The notes below the pieces were generated by a model. The model was not told the DNA's origin, made no database searches, and was given only the letters and a program-made list of their open reading frames with translations. Below, in pieces: positions 8,459 through 17,694 of a stretch of DNA of 64,000 nt. Position numbers and translations under genes: made by a program. The DNA is from a bacterium (GTDB lineage: Bacteria; Hinthialibacterota; Hinthialibacteria; OLB16). The DNA lies in the NCBI GenBank assembly GCA_022072055.1, contig JAJVIK010000004.1, forward strand, positions 212,820 through 276,819, written 5' to 3'. How positions within the stretch are numbered: the stretch's first letter is position 1; every line of letters begins with the position of its first letter.

Positions 8459-9526
8459 ATGGAACTGTTGGAGAAAATCAAGCCTCTGGAGGCGCGTTTC
8501 GAGGACCTGGAAAGACAACTTTCCTCGCCCGAGGTCCTCTCGAACCCACGGCGCATCCAGGAACTGGGGAAGGCCCATTCCGAGCTCCGCGCCATCATCG
8601 CGGTGGGCAGGGAACTCCGTCAGGTTACGCGGGACCTTGAAGAAACCCGCAAGCTCCTCGGTTCCTCGGATCCGGACCTGCGCCAACTCGCGGAGGAGGA
8701 GCATCCTTCGCTGACCGAGAAAGAGGAGGAGCTGGTGGAGCGGCTTCGCTTGCTCCTCGTGCCCAAGGATCCGGACGACGACAAGAGCACGATCGTGGAG
8801 ATTCGCAGCGGCACGGGCGGGGATGAGGCCGCGCTCTTCGCGGGGGACCTCTTCCGGATGTACTCCCGTTACGCCGAGAACAAGGGATGGAGAGTGGAGG
8901 TGGTTGAGGATCATCCGAGCGAGGCGGGAGGCTATAAGGAGATTGTCTTCGAGATCGAGGGCGAGGGGGTTTTCAGCCGCCTCAAGTATGAGGGCGGGGT
9001 TCATCGGGTGCAGCGCATCCCCGAAACCGAAAGCCAGGGGCGAATCCACACCTCCGCGGCGACCGTGGCGGTGCTTCCCGAGGCCGAGGAGGTGGAGGTG
9101 GATATCCCCGCCTCCGATGTTCGGGTGGATCGATTCTGCTCCAGCGGCCCCGGCGGACAGAGCGTGAACACCACTTACAGCGCCATCCGTCTCACACACC
9201 TCCCCACCGGTTTGATTGTGAGCTGCCAGGATGAGAAGTCTCAGATCAAGAACCTGGAGAAGGCCATGAAAGTCCTCCGGGCGCGCCTGCTTGAGCGGAA
9301 GCGAGCGGAGGAGATGGCCAAGCGCGGCGACAAACGTCGCCAGATGGTTGGAACCGGGGACCGCAGCGAGCGCATTCGGACCTACAACTTCCCGCAGACC
9401 CGGATCACCGACCACCGGATCAATTTCACCACGCACGACTTGCGGGGGATCCTGGACGGAAACCTCGACGAGCTCATTGAGCCCCTTCAAACCGAGGATC
9501 GCCTGGAAAAGATGAAAACTCTGTGA
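8459..9526 (+). CDS. prfA: peptide chain release factor 1
   Basis: 355 residues, the normal RF1 length. The protein has the acidic helical N-domain, [21 protein letters not shown], the codon-recognition segment [20 protein letters not shown] (PxT as PET, the RF1 type reading UAA/UAG), and the peptidyl-hydrolysis motif GGQ in [12 protein letters not shown] near residue 235. The C-terminus has [25 protein letters not shown] precedes the ATG. The usual partner prmC, which methylates the GGQ glutamine, does not follow; instead the gene converges on the ribosomal cluster with a 25 bp gap. Confidence 0.97.
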   Translation: MELLEKIKPLEARFEDLERQLSSPEVLSNPRRIQELGKAHSELRAIIAVGRELRQVTRDLEETRKLLGSSDPDLRQLAEEEHPSLTEKEEELVERLRLLLVPKDPDDDKSTIVEIRSGTGGDEAALFAGDLFRMYSRYAENKGWRVEVVEDHPSEAGGYKEIVFEIEGEGVFSRLKYEGGVHRVQRIPETESQGRIHTSAATVAVLPEAEEVEVDIPASDVRVDRFCSSGPGGQSVNTTYSAIRLTHLPTGLIVSCQDEKSQIKNLEKAMKVLRARLLERKRAEEMAKRGDKRRQMVGTGDRSERIRTYNFPQTRITDHRINFTTHDLRGILDGNLDELIEPLQTEDRLEKMKTL

Positions 9527-9551
9527 ACTGAAGAGGGAAGCGGACGGGAGA

Positions 9552-9971
9552 TCAGCCCAGAGACCCCGGCTTGGAAACGCTCAGCCCCAGGTCGGGGCGG
9601 ATGTCCTGCAGCCAATCCCACTCTTTCCCGAAAACTTCCGGAAGGTCATACACATCCAGAAAATCCTCGATCGTGTCGGAATCCTGCTTGCGCATCAGTC
9701 CGGCTTCGATCAGATTGAAGACGATCCGGCCAAAATCCAACGTGGAGCGGATTTTCCAGCCTTCAAGAACCATCAGGGCGAAGGGCCCGAATTCGGAGCG
9801 GAGATACCCGGCCATTCCCTGCGCGAGTTCCTGGCCGGTGACATGCCCGGCCTCCCGTTTCATGCGGACCGTGAAATCCAGCCCGCGGTGGATGGCGTGA
9901 TACGCGGCGAGGGGGTAAGTGGGGTCCCTGTCCAGGACCTCAAAGAGTTTGGCGTGAGGGTCCACGTGCAA
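9552..9971 (-). CDS. Minf_1886 / TIGR04138 family protein of unknown function
   Basis: About 139 residues. The pattern LFEVLDRDPTYPLAAYHAIHRGLDF, then GHVTGQELAQGMAGYL, FGPFALMVLEGW, STLDFGRIVFNLIEAGLMRK and a DxFxDVYDLPEVF tail matches the small protein family I know as Minf_1886 or TIGR04138, described as restricted to Verrucomicrobia/Planctomycetes-like genomes. No enzymatic motif is visible. It lies directly downstream of rplQ on the same strand and should be co-transcribed with the alpha operon, hinting at a ribosome-linked or growth-linked role (inference). No ATG fits; TTG at 9971 has GGGAG upstream, while TTG ending at 10040 would overlap rplQ. The start is therefore uncertain. Confidence 0.7.
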   Translation of the reverse strand: MHVDPHAKLFEVLDRDPTYPLAAYHAIHRGLDFTVRMKREAGHVTGQELAQGMAGYLRSEFGPFALMVLEGWKIRSTLDFGRIVFNLIEAGLMRKQDSDTIEDFLDVYDLPEVFGKEWDWLQDIRPDLGLSVSKPGSLG

Positions 9972-10011
9972 GGTCCGATCTCCCAAGGTTTCAAACGGCT
10001 TTCGGTTCTTG

Positions 10012-10368
10012 TCAGTCCTCGACCAATTCGATGCGGGCAATCGCGGCAGCGTCCCGGGTACGTTCGGGGAGGCGCACGATCCGGGTGTACCCCCCCGGTC
10101 GGGTCACATAGCGCGGGCCGATCTCCTCGAACAGGTAGCCGACCATCCCCCAATCGTTCAGGTGCCGGTTGGCCAGGCGACGGCGCGAGAGCTCGTCCCG
10201 CTTGGCCAGGGTGATCAGCTTCTCCACGAAACGCCGGAGCTCCTTGCACTTGGCGACAGTCGTGACAATCCCGCCATGGCGCAAAAGCGAGGTGGCTTGG
10301 TTTCTCAGAAGCGCGCGCCGGTGCGCGGTGGTGCGCCCGAGTTTTCGTTCTCCCATTCGGTGATACAT
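10012..10368 (-). CDS. rplQ: 50S ribosomal protein L17
   Basis: 118 residues. MYHRMGERKLGRTTAHR matches the L17 N-terminus, followed by ALLRNQATSLLRHGGIVTTVAKCKELRRFVEKLITLAKR in shortened form and the C-terminal GGYTRIVRL strand. L17 sits near the peptide exit tunnel of the large subunit. It is the last canonical gene of the alpha operon, 54 bp after rpoA. The ATG is clear and preceded by a purine-rich stretch (GGGAAC). Confidence 0.97.
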   Translation of the reverse strand: MYHRMGERKLGRTTAHRRALLRNQATSLLRHGGIVTTVAKCKELRRFVEKLITLAKRDELSRRRLANRHLNDWGMVGYLFEEIGPRYVTRPGGYTRIVRLPERTRDAAAIARIELVED

Positions 10369-10422
10369 GGCAAGTTCCCTTCCCTGTCCGCGCGAGGTCG
10401 CCTTGAACCGGGTTCTCCGGTC

Positions 10423-11439
10423 TTAGAGCATCTCGGCCTCGCGCTTGGCGAGGCGCTCCTCGGCCTTCCTCAGAATCTCCGGATCATCAATCGTCACCCC
10501 CAGCGCCAATCCCATGCGCTCCAGGAGTTCCTTGATCTCGGTCAGCGACTTGCGACCGAAGTTCCGGTACTTGAGTATTTCATTTTCAGTCTTTTGCACA
10601 AGTTCCGCAACAGTGCGGATGTTCGCGGCCTTGAGGCAGTTGTATGAACGGACCGAAAGTTCCAGCTCATCCACCGCCTTGAAGAGCGCCGGGTTGATCT
10701 CCTGACGATCCTCTTTTTCGGTGGCGTAGATCGGAACCGGACCCTCCTCGAAGTGAATGAAGAGGGACATGTAGTCCTTGAGCAGGCGGCCCGCGTAAGA
10801 AAGGGCCTCCTCCGGACGGATGGTGCCGTTGGTCCAGATCTCCAGGTTCAGGCGGTCGTAGTCGGTGATGTCGCCGACACGGGTGTTTTCGACCTTGTAT
10901 TTGACCCGCTTGACCGGCGAAAACACGCTATCCAGGGGGATGGTGTAGATGTCCCCATCCTCGATCTTGTTCCGCTCCGAGGGGAGATAGCCGATCCCGA
11001 CATCGACCAGCATCTCCATTTCAAGGACTCCATCCTCTTCCAGGGTGGCGATGTGCTCCTCGGGGTTCAGGATCTCCACATCCGGGTTCGGACGGATGTC
11101 CGCGGCGGTGACCTCGCCCGGACCGGAAATCGAGAGCGAGAGGGTCACCGGCTCCGAACGGTGGAGCTTGAACACGATGTTGGAGAGGTTGAGGACGATA
11201 TCGGTGACATCCTCGACCACTCCCGGGAGATACGAGACCTCCTGAAGCACGCCCGCGATCTTGACATGGCGCAAGGCGGTGCCGCGAATCGACGAGAGCA
11301 GCACTCGGCGCAGGCTGTTGCCCAGGGTGATTCCATAGCCGCGCTCGAGCGGCTCGACAACAAACTTCCCATACCGGTCGGTGTGAGTTTCCTCCTCGAC
11401 CTCGATCCGGCTGGGCATAATGACCGACTTGAAATCCAT
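10423..11439 (-). CDS. rpoA: DNA-directed RNA polymerase subunit alpha
   Basis: 338 residues. The N-terminal assembly domain has FVVEPLERGYGITLGNSLRRVLLSS and the RGTALRHVKIAGVLQEVSYLPGV dimer region; KIEDGDIYTIPLDSVFSPVKRVKYKVENTRVG follows. The flexible linker is at about 235-250. The C-terminal domain carries LELSVRSYNCLKAANI and GRKSLTEIKELL, the part that binds UP elements and activators. It sits between rpsD and rplQ as in the standard alpha operon, 17 bp after rpsD. Confidence 0.98.
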   Translation of the reverse strand: MDFKSVIMPSRIEVEEETHTDRYGKFVVEPLERGYGITLGNSLRRVLLSSIRGTALRHVKIAGVLQEVSYLPGVVEDVTDIVLNLSNIVFKLHRSEPVTLSLSISGPGEVTAADIRPNPDVEILNPEEHIATLEEDGVLEMEMLVDVGIGYLPSERNKIEDGDIYTIPLDSVFSPVKRVKYKVENTRVGDITDYDRLNLEIWTNGTIRPEEALSYAGRLLKDYMSLFIHFEEGPVPIYATEKEDRQEINPALFKAVDELELSVRSYNCLKAANIRTVAELVQKTENEILKYRNFGRKSLTEIKELLERMGLALGVTIDDPEILRKAEERLAKREAEML

Positions 11440-11456
11440 CGTTGGACCCCTTCCGC

Positions 11457-12092
11457 TTAGCGCGAATACAGCTCGATGATCAGGTTTTCCTTCACCGGGA
11501 TGTTGATTTCCTCAACGGTCGGCAGACGATCGAACCTTGCGGAGAAATCCTCCTGGGAGCGGATCAACCAGTGAGCCTGCCTGGAGCTCTCCGCCAGGTT
11601 CCAGGCCAGTTGAACATTGGCGATCTCTCGGCTTTCGGGGATCAGTCGGACCACATCCCCCGGTCTCACAAGATACGAGGGGATATCCACGCGGCGACCG
11701 TTCACCAGGAAATGACCATGCCGGACCAATTGCCGCGCCTGGGCGCGGGATAGCGCGCAACCCATGCGGTAGGCGACATTGTCCAGGCGACGCTCCAGGA
11801 GCTGGAGGAGGTTCTCGCCGGTGACGCCGCGCATGCGGCTCGCGCGCTGGAAATAGGTGCGAAACTGGCGCTCCAGGATCCCATAGATGCGACGAGCCTT
11901 CTGCTTCTCGCGCAGCTGGCTGCCATAGTTGTTCGCGGAGCGCCCGCGCGCCCGCCGCGTTCCATGCTGCCCGGGGGGATACTCCCGGCGGCTGACCGCG
12001 CACTTCTCGGAGAAGCAGCGCGGCCCCTTAAGGAACAGCTTCGTGTTTTCTCGCCGGCAAAGGCGGCAAACAGGCCCAATGTATTTCGCCAC
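11457..12092 (-). CDS. rpsD: 30S ribosomal protein S4 (zinc-binding form)
   Basis: 211 residues. Cysteines 9, 12, 26 and 31 (CRLC and CFSEKC) form the zinc knuckle of the C+ paralogue. The S4 RNA-binding domain lies at about 98-160 ([24 protein letters not shown]). In many bacteria S4 represses translation of its own operon by binding the leader near rpsM; no such structure was demonstrated here. It primes 30S assembly by binding 16S rRNA. It lies 34 bp after rpsK. Confidence 0.97.
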   Translation of the reverse strand: MAKYIGPVCRLCRRENTKLFLKGPRCFSEKCAVSRREYPPGQHGTRRARGRSANNYGSQLREKQKARRIYGILERQFRTYFQRASRMRGVTGENLLQLLERRLDNVAYRMGCALSRAQARQLVRHGHFLVNGRRVDIPSYLVRPGDVVRLIPESREIANVQLAWNLAESSRQAHWLIRSQEDFSARFDRLPTVEEINIPVKENLIIELYSR

Positions 12093-12126
12093 TGTTTTCT
12101 CAACCTTCCTTGTCAGGTGATCGTCT

Positions 12127-12519
12127 TTACACGCGCCTCTTCTTGGGCGGACGGCATCCGTTGTGCGGGATCGGAGTCACATCCTTGATCAGGGTGATGG
12201 CCAGACCGGTCGCCTGAAGCGAACGGATCGCCGCCTCTCTGCCCGACCCCGGACCCTTGACATGGACTTCCACGGACTTCATCCCATGCTCCATGGCCCT
12301 GCGGGCGCACGCCTCGGCGGCCACCTGCGCGGCGAAAGGCGTGCCCTTCCGAGAGCCACGGAACCCCATGCCCCCGGAAGTCGCCCACGCGACCACGTTC
12401 CCGGCGGGATCGCTGATCGCGATGATGGTGTTGTTGAAGGTCGCGCGAACATGCACAACCCCCTTGGGCACGGTTTTCTTGACCTTCTTGGGTCCCTTGC
12501 GCGGAGCGGCTTTACCCAC
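12127..12519 (-). CDS. rpsK: 30S ribosomal protein S11
   Basis: 130 residues with the S11 core [37 protein letters not shown] and the C-terminal [21 protein letters not shown] tail in the usual spacing. S11 forms part of the platform near the mRNA E-site path. The start is GTG with GGAGG eight bases upstream, a standard arrangement; no ATG is available in a better position. It follows rpsM by 15 bp. Confidence 0.97.
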   Translation of the reverse strand: MGKAAPRKGPKKVKKTVPKGVVHVRATFNNTIIAISDPAGNVVAWATSGGMGFRGSRKGTPFAAQVAAEACARRAMEHGMKSVEVHVKGPGSGREAAIRSLQATGLAITLIKDVTPIPHNGCRPPKKRRV

Positions 12520-12534
12520 CGTTGCTTCCTCCTA

Positions 12535-12906
12535 TCAGGCTTTCTTCTTCGCGCCCACGGTCCGTCGCGGTCCCTTGCGCGTCCTGGCGTTGGTGTGAGT
12601 GCGCTGGCCTCGAACCGGCAGTCCGCGCCGGTGACGAAGGCCGCGATAGCAGCCGATATCCATCAGCCGCTTGATGTTCATCTGCACCTGGCGACGCAGG
12701 TCACCTTCCACGACGTAATCCCGCTGGATCACGCTCGCGATCTTGGCGACTTCCTGGTCGGTCAGATCTTTCACGCGGGTTTCGGGCTTCACGCCCGCCT
12801 CGGACAGGATTCCCTTCGCATTGGTCCTCCCGACTCCATAGATTCGGGCAAGTCCGATGTCAATCCGCTTCTCCCGCGGCAAGTCGATGCCGGCAATTCG
12901 GGCCAT
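12535..12906 (-). CDS. rpsM: 30S ribosomal protein S13
   Basis: 123 residues. [26 protein letters not shown] is the classic N-terminus with the helix-two-turn-helix that contacts 16S helix 41. The middle has [22 protein letters not shown], and the basic tail [18 protein letters not shown] reaches the P-site tRNA. It is the first gene of the alpha set and follows rpmJ by 19 bp. Confidence 0.98.
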   Translation of the reverse strand: MARIAGIDLPREKRIDIGLARIYGVGRTNAKGILSEAGVKPETRVKDLTDQEVAKIASVIQRDYVVEGDLRRQVQMNIKRLMDIGCYRGLRHRRGLPVRGQRTHTNARTRKGPRRTVGAKKKA

Positions 12907-12925
12907 GTGCGCGATTTCTCCTTTA

Positions 12926-13039
12926 TTAACCCTGGCGCTGCTTGTGCTTGGGGTTGACGCAGATCACCCGAATGACGCCGCGGCGACGGATGATCTTGCA
13001 CTTATCGCATATCGGTTTCACCGACGGTCTGACTTTCAT
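12926..13039 (-). CDS. rpmJ: 50S ribosomal protein L36 (zinc-binding form)
   Basis: 37 residues, [20 protein letters not shown] and onward. Cys11, Cys14, Cys27 and His32 make the zinc ribbon of the C+ form. A longer frame exists upstream, but the ATG ending at 13039 gives the universal L36 length. It bridges domains of 23S rRNA late in assembly. It lies between infA and rpsM, the common spc/alpha junction. Confidence 0.97.
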   Translation of the reverse strand: MKVRPSVKPICDKCKIIRRRGVIRVICVNPKHKQRQG

Positions 13040-13070
13040 GACTCTCTGGCTCCTATCTCCTGGACCGGCC

Positions 13071-13283
13071 TCACCCGATCCGGCTAACCACTCGCCCGCG
13101 CCCCGGATCAAACGCGGAAATCTCCACCCGAACCCTTTCTCCGGGCAACAGGCGTGTATACTTCATTTTCATCTCTTCGCCCAGGTGGGCCTTCACCCTG
13201 GCCCCTCCCTCCAGCTCCAGCTCGAACATCTGGTTGGGCAATCGCTGGATCACTTTCGCCTCAAACCCGGGTCTTTCGGTCAA
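13071..13283 (-). CDS. infA: translation initiation factor IF-1
   Basis: 70 residues forming the OB fold: [37 protein letters not shown] and [14 protein letters not shown] align with IF-1. It binds the 30S A-site during initiation. There is no ATG; TTG ending at 13283 is the only start that leaves a full OB fold, and it overlaps the TGA of map (TTGA). The N-terminus is a few residues shorter than the E. coli form and lacks the AKED motif. Overlap implies translational coupling to map. Confidence 0.9.
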   Translation of the reverse strand: MTERPGFEAKVIQRLPNQMFELELEGGARVKAHLGEEMKMKYTRLLPGERVRVEISAFDPGRGRVVSRIG

Positions 13284-14044
13284 TGCCGTGTCCCGTTGTC
13301 GAAGAGCCGGGTTAGGTTCCTCGGCCCCTGCTCGGTCAGGACCACGGTGTCCTCGACATGGACACTGATCCGCCGATCCTTGGTCACCACGGTCCAGGCG
13401 TCCTCCAGGACTTGGACCTCGTGAGTGCCCAGGTTCAGCATCGGCTCAATCGCCAGGGCCAATCCCACACGAAGCCGTGGTCCGGTGCCCGCCTTCCCGA
13501 AATTGGGAAGTTGAGGGTCCTCGTGCAGGGACCGTCCGATCCCATGCCCGACATAATCCCGAACGATCCCGTAGCCGCCCTCCTCCGCCTTGGCCTGGAT
13601 CGCCGCGGAGATGTCATAGAGGCGGTTTCCCACCTTGAACTGCGCGATTCCGGCATCCAGGGCGCCGTGCGCCGCGCGGATCAGGCGCTCGGCATCCGGG
13701 TGCACCTTACCCACCGCGAAGGTCCGCGCCATGTCTCCGTAAAATCCCCGATACAGCACCCCGATGTCGATGCTGCAAACATCGCCCGACTTCAGCGGGG
13801 TCCGGTCGGGAATGCCATGCACAACCCGCTCGTTGACCGAAAAACAAACGGAGGCCGGAAAGCCTCGATATCCCTTGAAGGCCGGAATCCCGCCGCGGGA
13901 GCGGATTTCCTTTTCCACCCAGCGGTCGATCTCCTTGGGGAGTGCGCCCACGACGAGCCGCTCGCCAACCCCTTTCATCACTTCCGCCACCAGCCGGTTG
14001 CTCTCGGCCAGGGCTTCGATCTCCGACTTCGATTTCAGCAACAT
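13280..14044 (-). CDS. map: type I methionine aminopeptidase
   Basis: 254 residues, the compact type Ia size. The metal-site residues are in the expected order: Asp93 (SIDIG), Asp104 (GDMART), His167 (YVGHGIG), Glu200 (LAIEPM) and Glu231 (HVEDT); His76 (VVHG) is the usual substrate-side histidine. It removes the N-terminal Met from nascent proteins. The adk-map-infA order is the Gram-positive/PVC-like spc arrangement. It starts five bases after adk ends and overlaps infA by four. Confidence 0.97.
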   Translation of the reverse strand: MLLKSKSEIEALAESNRLVAEVMKGVGERLVVGALPKEIDRWVEKEIRSRGGIPAFKGYRGFPASVCFSVNERVVHGIPDRTPLKSGDVCSIDIGVLYRGFYGDMARTFAVGKVHPDAERLIRAAHGALDAGIAQFKVGNRLYDISAAIQAKAEEGGYGIVRDYVGHGIGRSLHEDPQLPNFGKAGTGPRLRVGLALAIEPMLNLGTHEVQVLEDAWTVVTKDRRISVHVEDTVVLTEQGPRNLTRLFDNGTRH

Positions 14045-14048
14045 CGGC

Positions 14049-14708
14049 TCAGGATCTTTCCGCGATCAGCCTGTCCAACGATTCCTTGACCTCGGCCATC
14101 ACTTCGTCGATCCCCTTGTTCCCATCGACCCGGACCAGTTGACCCTTCCGCTCGTAGTATTCGATCAGCGGGTGGGTCTCCGCGACATACACCGCCAAGC
14201 GCCGACGGATGGTGGCCGGGCGGTCATCATCGCGCTGGTAAAGCTCCCCTCCGCACATGTCGCACTGCCCCTGAATGGACGGGGGCTTGAAGCGGAGGTG
14301 GTAGGTGGCGCCGCAGTCCCGGCAAATCCGCCGGTCCTTGAGGCGGGCCACGATTTCCTCTCCCTCGACTTCAATCAGGAGGACCGCGTCCAATCCCTGT
14401 CCGCGCCGCTCCAGGAGCGAGTCCAGCGCCGTGGCCTGATCCATGGTCCTTGGGAAGCCATCCAGCAGCCACCCGGACCCCTTAAGCGAGTCGAGCTTTC
14501 GCTCAACCAGTCCGATCACGATCGAGTCGGGCACCAGCTCGCCCCGCTGGATGACCTCATGGGCCTTGAGGCCCAATTCATCCCCGCTTTTGTAGGCGGC
14601 CCGAAACAGGTCCCCCGTGGAAACGTGGGGAATCCCATAGTGGGACGCCAGCTCGGCGGCCTGAGTCCCCTTGCCCGCCCCGGGCGGCCCCAGAAGGATC
14701 AGCTTCAT
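14049..14708 (-). CDS. adk: adenylate kinase (zinc-type lid)
   Basis: 219 residues. The P-loop GPPGAGKGTQ is at 7-16, followed by the AMP-binding STGDLFR and LLDGFPRTMDQA segments. The lid carries four cysteines (129, 132, 149, 152) in the zinc-binding arrangement of Gram-positive enzymes, with the DDRPATIRRRL segment after it. It interconverts ATP, AMP and ADP. It lies 22 bp after secY. Confidence 0.98.
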   Translation of the reverse strand: MKLILLGPPGAGKGTQAAELASHYGIPHVSTGDLFRAAYKSGDELGLKAHEVIQRGELVPDSIVIGLVERKLDSLKGSGWLLDGFPRTMDQATALDSLLERRGQGLDAVLLIEVEGEEIVARLKDRRICRDCGATYHLRFKPPSIQGQCDMCGGELYQRDDDRPATIRRRLAVYVAETHPLIEYYERKGQLVRVDGNKGIDEVMAEVKESLDRLIAERS

Positions 14709-14730
14709 CGGGCCCTCGCGCCCCAGGACC

Positions 14731-16080
14731 TTAGAACCGAGGGCGACGCATCGGTCCGGCTCTGAAGCCTTCGTAGTTCCTCACGCGGAGGTGGTTCTCA
14801 ATCTGGTTCACCGTGTCGAGCGCGACGCCCACCACGATGATCAACGAGGTTCCCCCGAGAAAATCATTCATCTGCGAGGGAACATGCGACCAGGCGATGA
14901 AAATCTGCGGAAGCACCGCCACCGCGGCCAACATGATCGCCCCCGCGAGGGTGATTCGAGTCAGGATGGTGTTCAAGTACTCCTCGGTCTTGGCTCCGTG
15001 CTTGTACCCCGGAATCGCCACGCCGTGCTTCTGCAGGTTCTCGGCGATGTCTTTGGGGTTGAAGGTGATCGCCGTGTAGAAATAGGCAAAGAACAGGATC
15101 AGAAGAAACTCACAGCAGACATAGATCGGCTTCCCCGGCACAAGAAAGCCGTTGATGAAGTCCTGGAGAAACAGGTTCCAGGACTCCGGGAAGAGTCCCC
15201 CCACCAAGGTGAGAAGAGTCGAGGGGAAGATCATAATCGATGAAGCGAAGATCACCGGAATCACGCCGGCGGTGTTGATTCGGAGCGGAAGATAGGAGGT
15301 GGTCGCGGGCGCGGTTCTGCGGCCCACGATCTGCTTGCCGCGCTTGATCATCACCCGCCGCTGACCGTAGGTGAGGAGCACGATGAACGCGATCACCACC
15401 ACCATCATGGCAATCATGACCAGCACGATCGGGAAAGCCACTCCCCCCTCGCGGACAAGCACCGCCATGAGGGTGACCGACTGAGGGAAGCGCGCCACGA
15501 TGTTGGCGAAGATGATGATTGAGATCCCATTCCCGATTCCGCGCTGGGTGATCTGTTCGCCCATCCACATGACCAGGATCGTTCCCGTGGTCATGCCAAG
15601 CGCGCCCTCCAGCAGAAAGAACAGGCCGGGATTGTAGGCCACCGTGTTCCCGCCTCCCTGTCCCAGGGTTTGATACTGGTAGGAGGAAAGCAGCATGAAG
15701 GACTGCATGAAGGTGATCCCCACGGTGGCGTAGCGGGTCCACTGCTCGATTTTCTTGCGGCCCTCTTCCCCTTCCTTGGAGAGTTGCTCGAGGGTCGGCC
15801 ACACCAGGGTGAGGAGCTGAAACACGATCGAGGCGGTGATGTACGGCATCACCCCCATCGCGAACACCGAAAGCTGGCTGAACGCCCCGCCGGTGAACTG
15901 ATTGATCAGGCCGAAGATGCCCCCCCCGCTGTTCCGATTGAGCTCCTCAAGCAGCGCGGAATCGATGCCGGGGATGGGCACGCGGTTCCCAACTTGGAGC
16001 AGGAAGAGGATCCCCAAGGTGAAGACGAGGCGTTTCCGGAGTTCGGGAATCTTGAAGATATTATTGAATGCGCCGAGCAT
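14731..16080 (-). CDS. secY: protein translocase subunit SecY
   Basis: 449 residues with ten hydrophobic segments. N-terminal RKRLVFTLGILFLLQVGNRVPIPG and the plug region precede FAMGVMPYITASIVFQLL. The QRGIGNGISIIIFANI segment and the cytosolic KRGKQIVGRRTAPATTSYLPLRIN loop are SecY signatures. SecY forms the protein-conducting channel with SecE and SecG. It is placed between rplO and adk as in most spc operons, 11 bp after rplO. Confidence 0.98.
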   Translation of the reverse strand: MLGAFNNIFKIPELRKRLVFTLGILFLLQVGNRVPIPGIDSALLEELNRNSGGGIFGLINQFTGGAFSQLSVFAMGVMPYITASIVFQLLTLVWPTLEQLSKEGEEGRKKIEQWTRYATVGITFMQSFMLLSSYQYQTLGQGGGNTVAYNPGLFFLLEGALGMTTGTILVMWMGEQITQRGIGNGISIIIFANIVARFPQSVTLMAVLVREGGVAFPIVLVMIAMMVVVIAFIVLLTYGQRRVMIKRGKQIVGRRTAPATTSYLPLRINTAGVIPVIFASSIMIFPSTLLTLVGGLFPESWNLFLQDFINGFLVPGKPIYVCCEFLLILFFAYFYTAITFNPKDIAENLQKHGVAIPGYKHGAKTEEYLNTILTRITLAGAIMLAAVAVLPQIFIAWSHVPSQMNDFLGGTSLIIVVGVALDTVNQIENHLRVRNYEGFRAGPMRRPRF

Positions 16081-16091
16081 GCCCTTGAGGT

Positions 16092-16568
16092 TTAAGCCTT
16101 CGCGGATTCCGAATCAGACTTGAAAAGCGGGATCAGGACCACCGAGCCGCCCGCCTTGCGGATCTTCTCCTCGGCGGACTTGCTCACGGCGTGCGCGTGG
16201 AGTTCGACCTTGGTGTTGAACTCGCCATCCCCCAGCACCTTGACCAAACCCTCCGAGTCCTTGACCCAACCCTTGGCGGCGAGGTCGAGCGGGGTGAGTT
16301 TGGTCCCGGACTCGACCTTCGCGAGGGCGGAGAGGTTGACAATCTGGTAGCGGGTCCTTGAGAGCGGCTTGAAGCCGGATTTGGGGACGCGCCGTTGGAG
16401 CGGCATTTGACCGCCCTCGAACCAGGCGGGCCTGCCCGCGCCCGAACGGGCGCCTTGGCCTTTGTGGCCGCGTCCGGAGGTCTTACCGAGGCCCGAGCCG
16501 CGACCGCGGCCCAGACGCTTCGGGCTTTTCTTTGCCCCCTCGGGGGGAGCCAGGTTGGGTGAGCTCAC
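16092..16568 (-). CDS. rplO: 50S ribosomal protein L15
   Basis: 158 residues. The N-terminal basic extension [22 protein letters not shown] without the intervening break is the L15 signature, followed by [17 protein letters not shown]. The C-terminal globular part ([22 protein letters not shown]) is typical. It is a late-assembly protein of the large subunit. It overlaps rpmD by four bases (ATGA), indicating coupling. Confidence 0.97.
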   Translation of the reverse strand: MSSPNLAPPEGAKKSPKRLGRGRGSGLGKTSGRGHKGQGARSGAGRPAWFEGGQMPLQRRVPKSGFKPLSRTRYQIVNLSALAKVESGTKLTPLDLAAKGWVKDSEGLVKVLGDGEFNTKVELHAHAVSKSAEEKIRKAGGSVVLIPLFKSDSESAKA

Positions 16569-16753
16569 AGTGCGTCCTCGATGGCGATCAGATCTTTGAC
16601 CTGGCGGGTCATGCCGAGGATCTGCGGGGTCGCGGAAACGACCACCGACTGATTGATCTTGCGCAACCCCAAGGCTTCCAGGGTCGCGGCGCGCTTCGGC
16701 TTCCGGCCATGGGTGCTTCGTTTCAATGTAATGCGAATCTTCTTCTCGGACAT
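16565..16753 (-). CDS. rpmD: 50S ribosomal protein L30
   Basis: 62 residues: [27 protein letters not shown] followed by [22 protein letters not shown], the short bacterial L30 ferredoxin-like fold. L30 is optional in bacteria, so its presence is a small lineage marker. It follows rpsE by 10 bp and overlaps rplO by four bases. Confidence 0.95.
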   Translation of the reverse strand: MSEKKIRITLKRSTHGRKPKRAATLEALGLRKINQSVVVSATPQILGMTRQVKDLIAIEDAL

Positions 16754-16763
16754 GGATTGTCTC

Positions 16764-17288
16764 TCAGTACCCCAGGACTTCTCGCACGGTCTTCCCGCGG
16801 GCGGCCCCGGCTTGAGCGGCGGTTCGAAGCGCGCGCAGCCCCTCGATGGTCGCCTTGGCGATATTGATCTGGTTGCTCGAGCCGAGCGACTTGGCCAGGA
16901 TGTCCTCGACCCCCGCCACCTCCAGGATCGCCCGCACCGGACCGCCGGCGATCACCCCCGTCCCGCGCGTGGCGGGCTTGAGCAGCACCTTGGCGGCGGC
17001 AAACTCCCCTTGGATGTTGTGGGGAATGGTGGAGCCGATCTTGGGGATCTCGAACAGGTTCTGCGAGGCTTTTTCAATCGCCTTGCGGATGGCGTCCGGA
17101 ACCTCGGCGGCTTTGCCGTGCCCCAAGCCAACCCGACCTTTTCCATCCCCGACCGCCACGAGCGCGCTGAAGGAGAAGCGGCGTCCGCCCTTCACCACCT
17201 TGGCGCTGCGGTTGATGTGGATGATTCGCTCCTGAAGATCGCTCTTGGCCGATCCCCGCTCCGAGTCTTTTCGTTTTTCGTTCGCCAT
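16764..17288 (-). CDS. rpsE: 30S ribosomal protein S5
   Basis: 174 residues. The double-stranded-RNA-like N-domain has [21 protein letters not shown] and [25 protein letters not shown]. The C-domain has [35 protein letters not shown], the region that shapes decoding fidelity. It is six bases downstream of rplR. Confidence 0.98.
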   Translation of the reverse strand: MANEKRKDSERGSAKSDLQERIIHINRSAKVVKGGRRFSFSALVAVGDGKGRVGLGHGKAAEVPDAIRKAIEKASQNLFEIPKIGSTIPHNIQGEFAAAKVLLKPATRGTGVIAGGPVRAILEVAGVEDILAKSLGSSNQINIAKATIEGLRALRTAAQAGAARGKTVREVLGY

Positions 17289-17294
17289 GTTCGC

Positions 17295-17660
17295 TTAGAA
17301 CTCGATTCCGGCCTCTCGGGCCCCTTCCGCGAAGGCCTTCACTCGACCGTGGTAGAGATAGCCGCCGCGGTCAAACACCACGGCGGAGATGCCCGCCTCT
17401 TTCATCCGCTTGCCGATCAGCTCCCCGGCCTTGGCCGCCGCCTGGACATTCCCGGCGTCCGGGTGCGCCGCCCGGAACTCCTTGGAGGCGGTGGTCACCG
17501 CGCATAGGGTTTTGCCCGAAACGTCATCGATCACCTGCGCGGAGATATGCCGCAGCGAGCGGAACACCGCCAGCCTGGGACGCTCCGGGACGCCACGGAC
17601 CTTCTTTCGCACCCGCCGGTGCCGCGCGACTCGCTGGGACTCTCGACTCTTCGTGGACAT
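17295..17660 (-). CDS. rplR: 50S ribosomal protein L18
   Basis: 121 residues from the ATG ending at 17660, which has AAGGGGAA upstream. A longer open frame reaching further upstream overlaps rplF and is not used. [22 protein letters not shown] and the C-terminal [25 protein letters not shown] are the L18 core, which binds 5S rRNA with L5. It follows rplF by 34 bp. Confidence 0.97.
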   Translation of the reverse strand: MSTKSRESQRVARHRRVRKKVRGVPERPRLAVFRSLRHISAQVIDDVSGKTLCAVTTASKEFRAAHPDAGNVQAAAKAGELIGKRMKEAGISAVVFDRGGYLYHGRVKAFAEGAREAGIEF

Positions 17661-17694
17661 GAACTGTTCCCCTTGATGGGCCAAGCCCGCTCCC

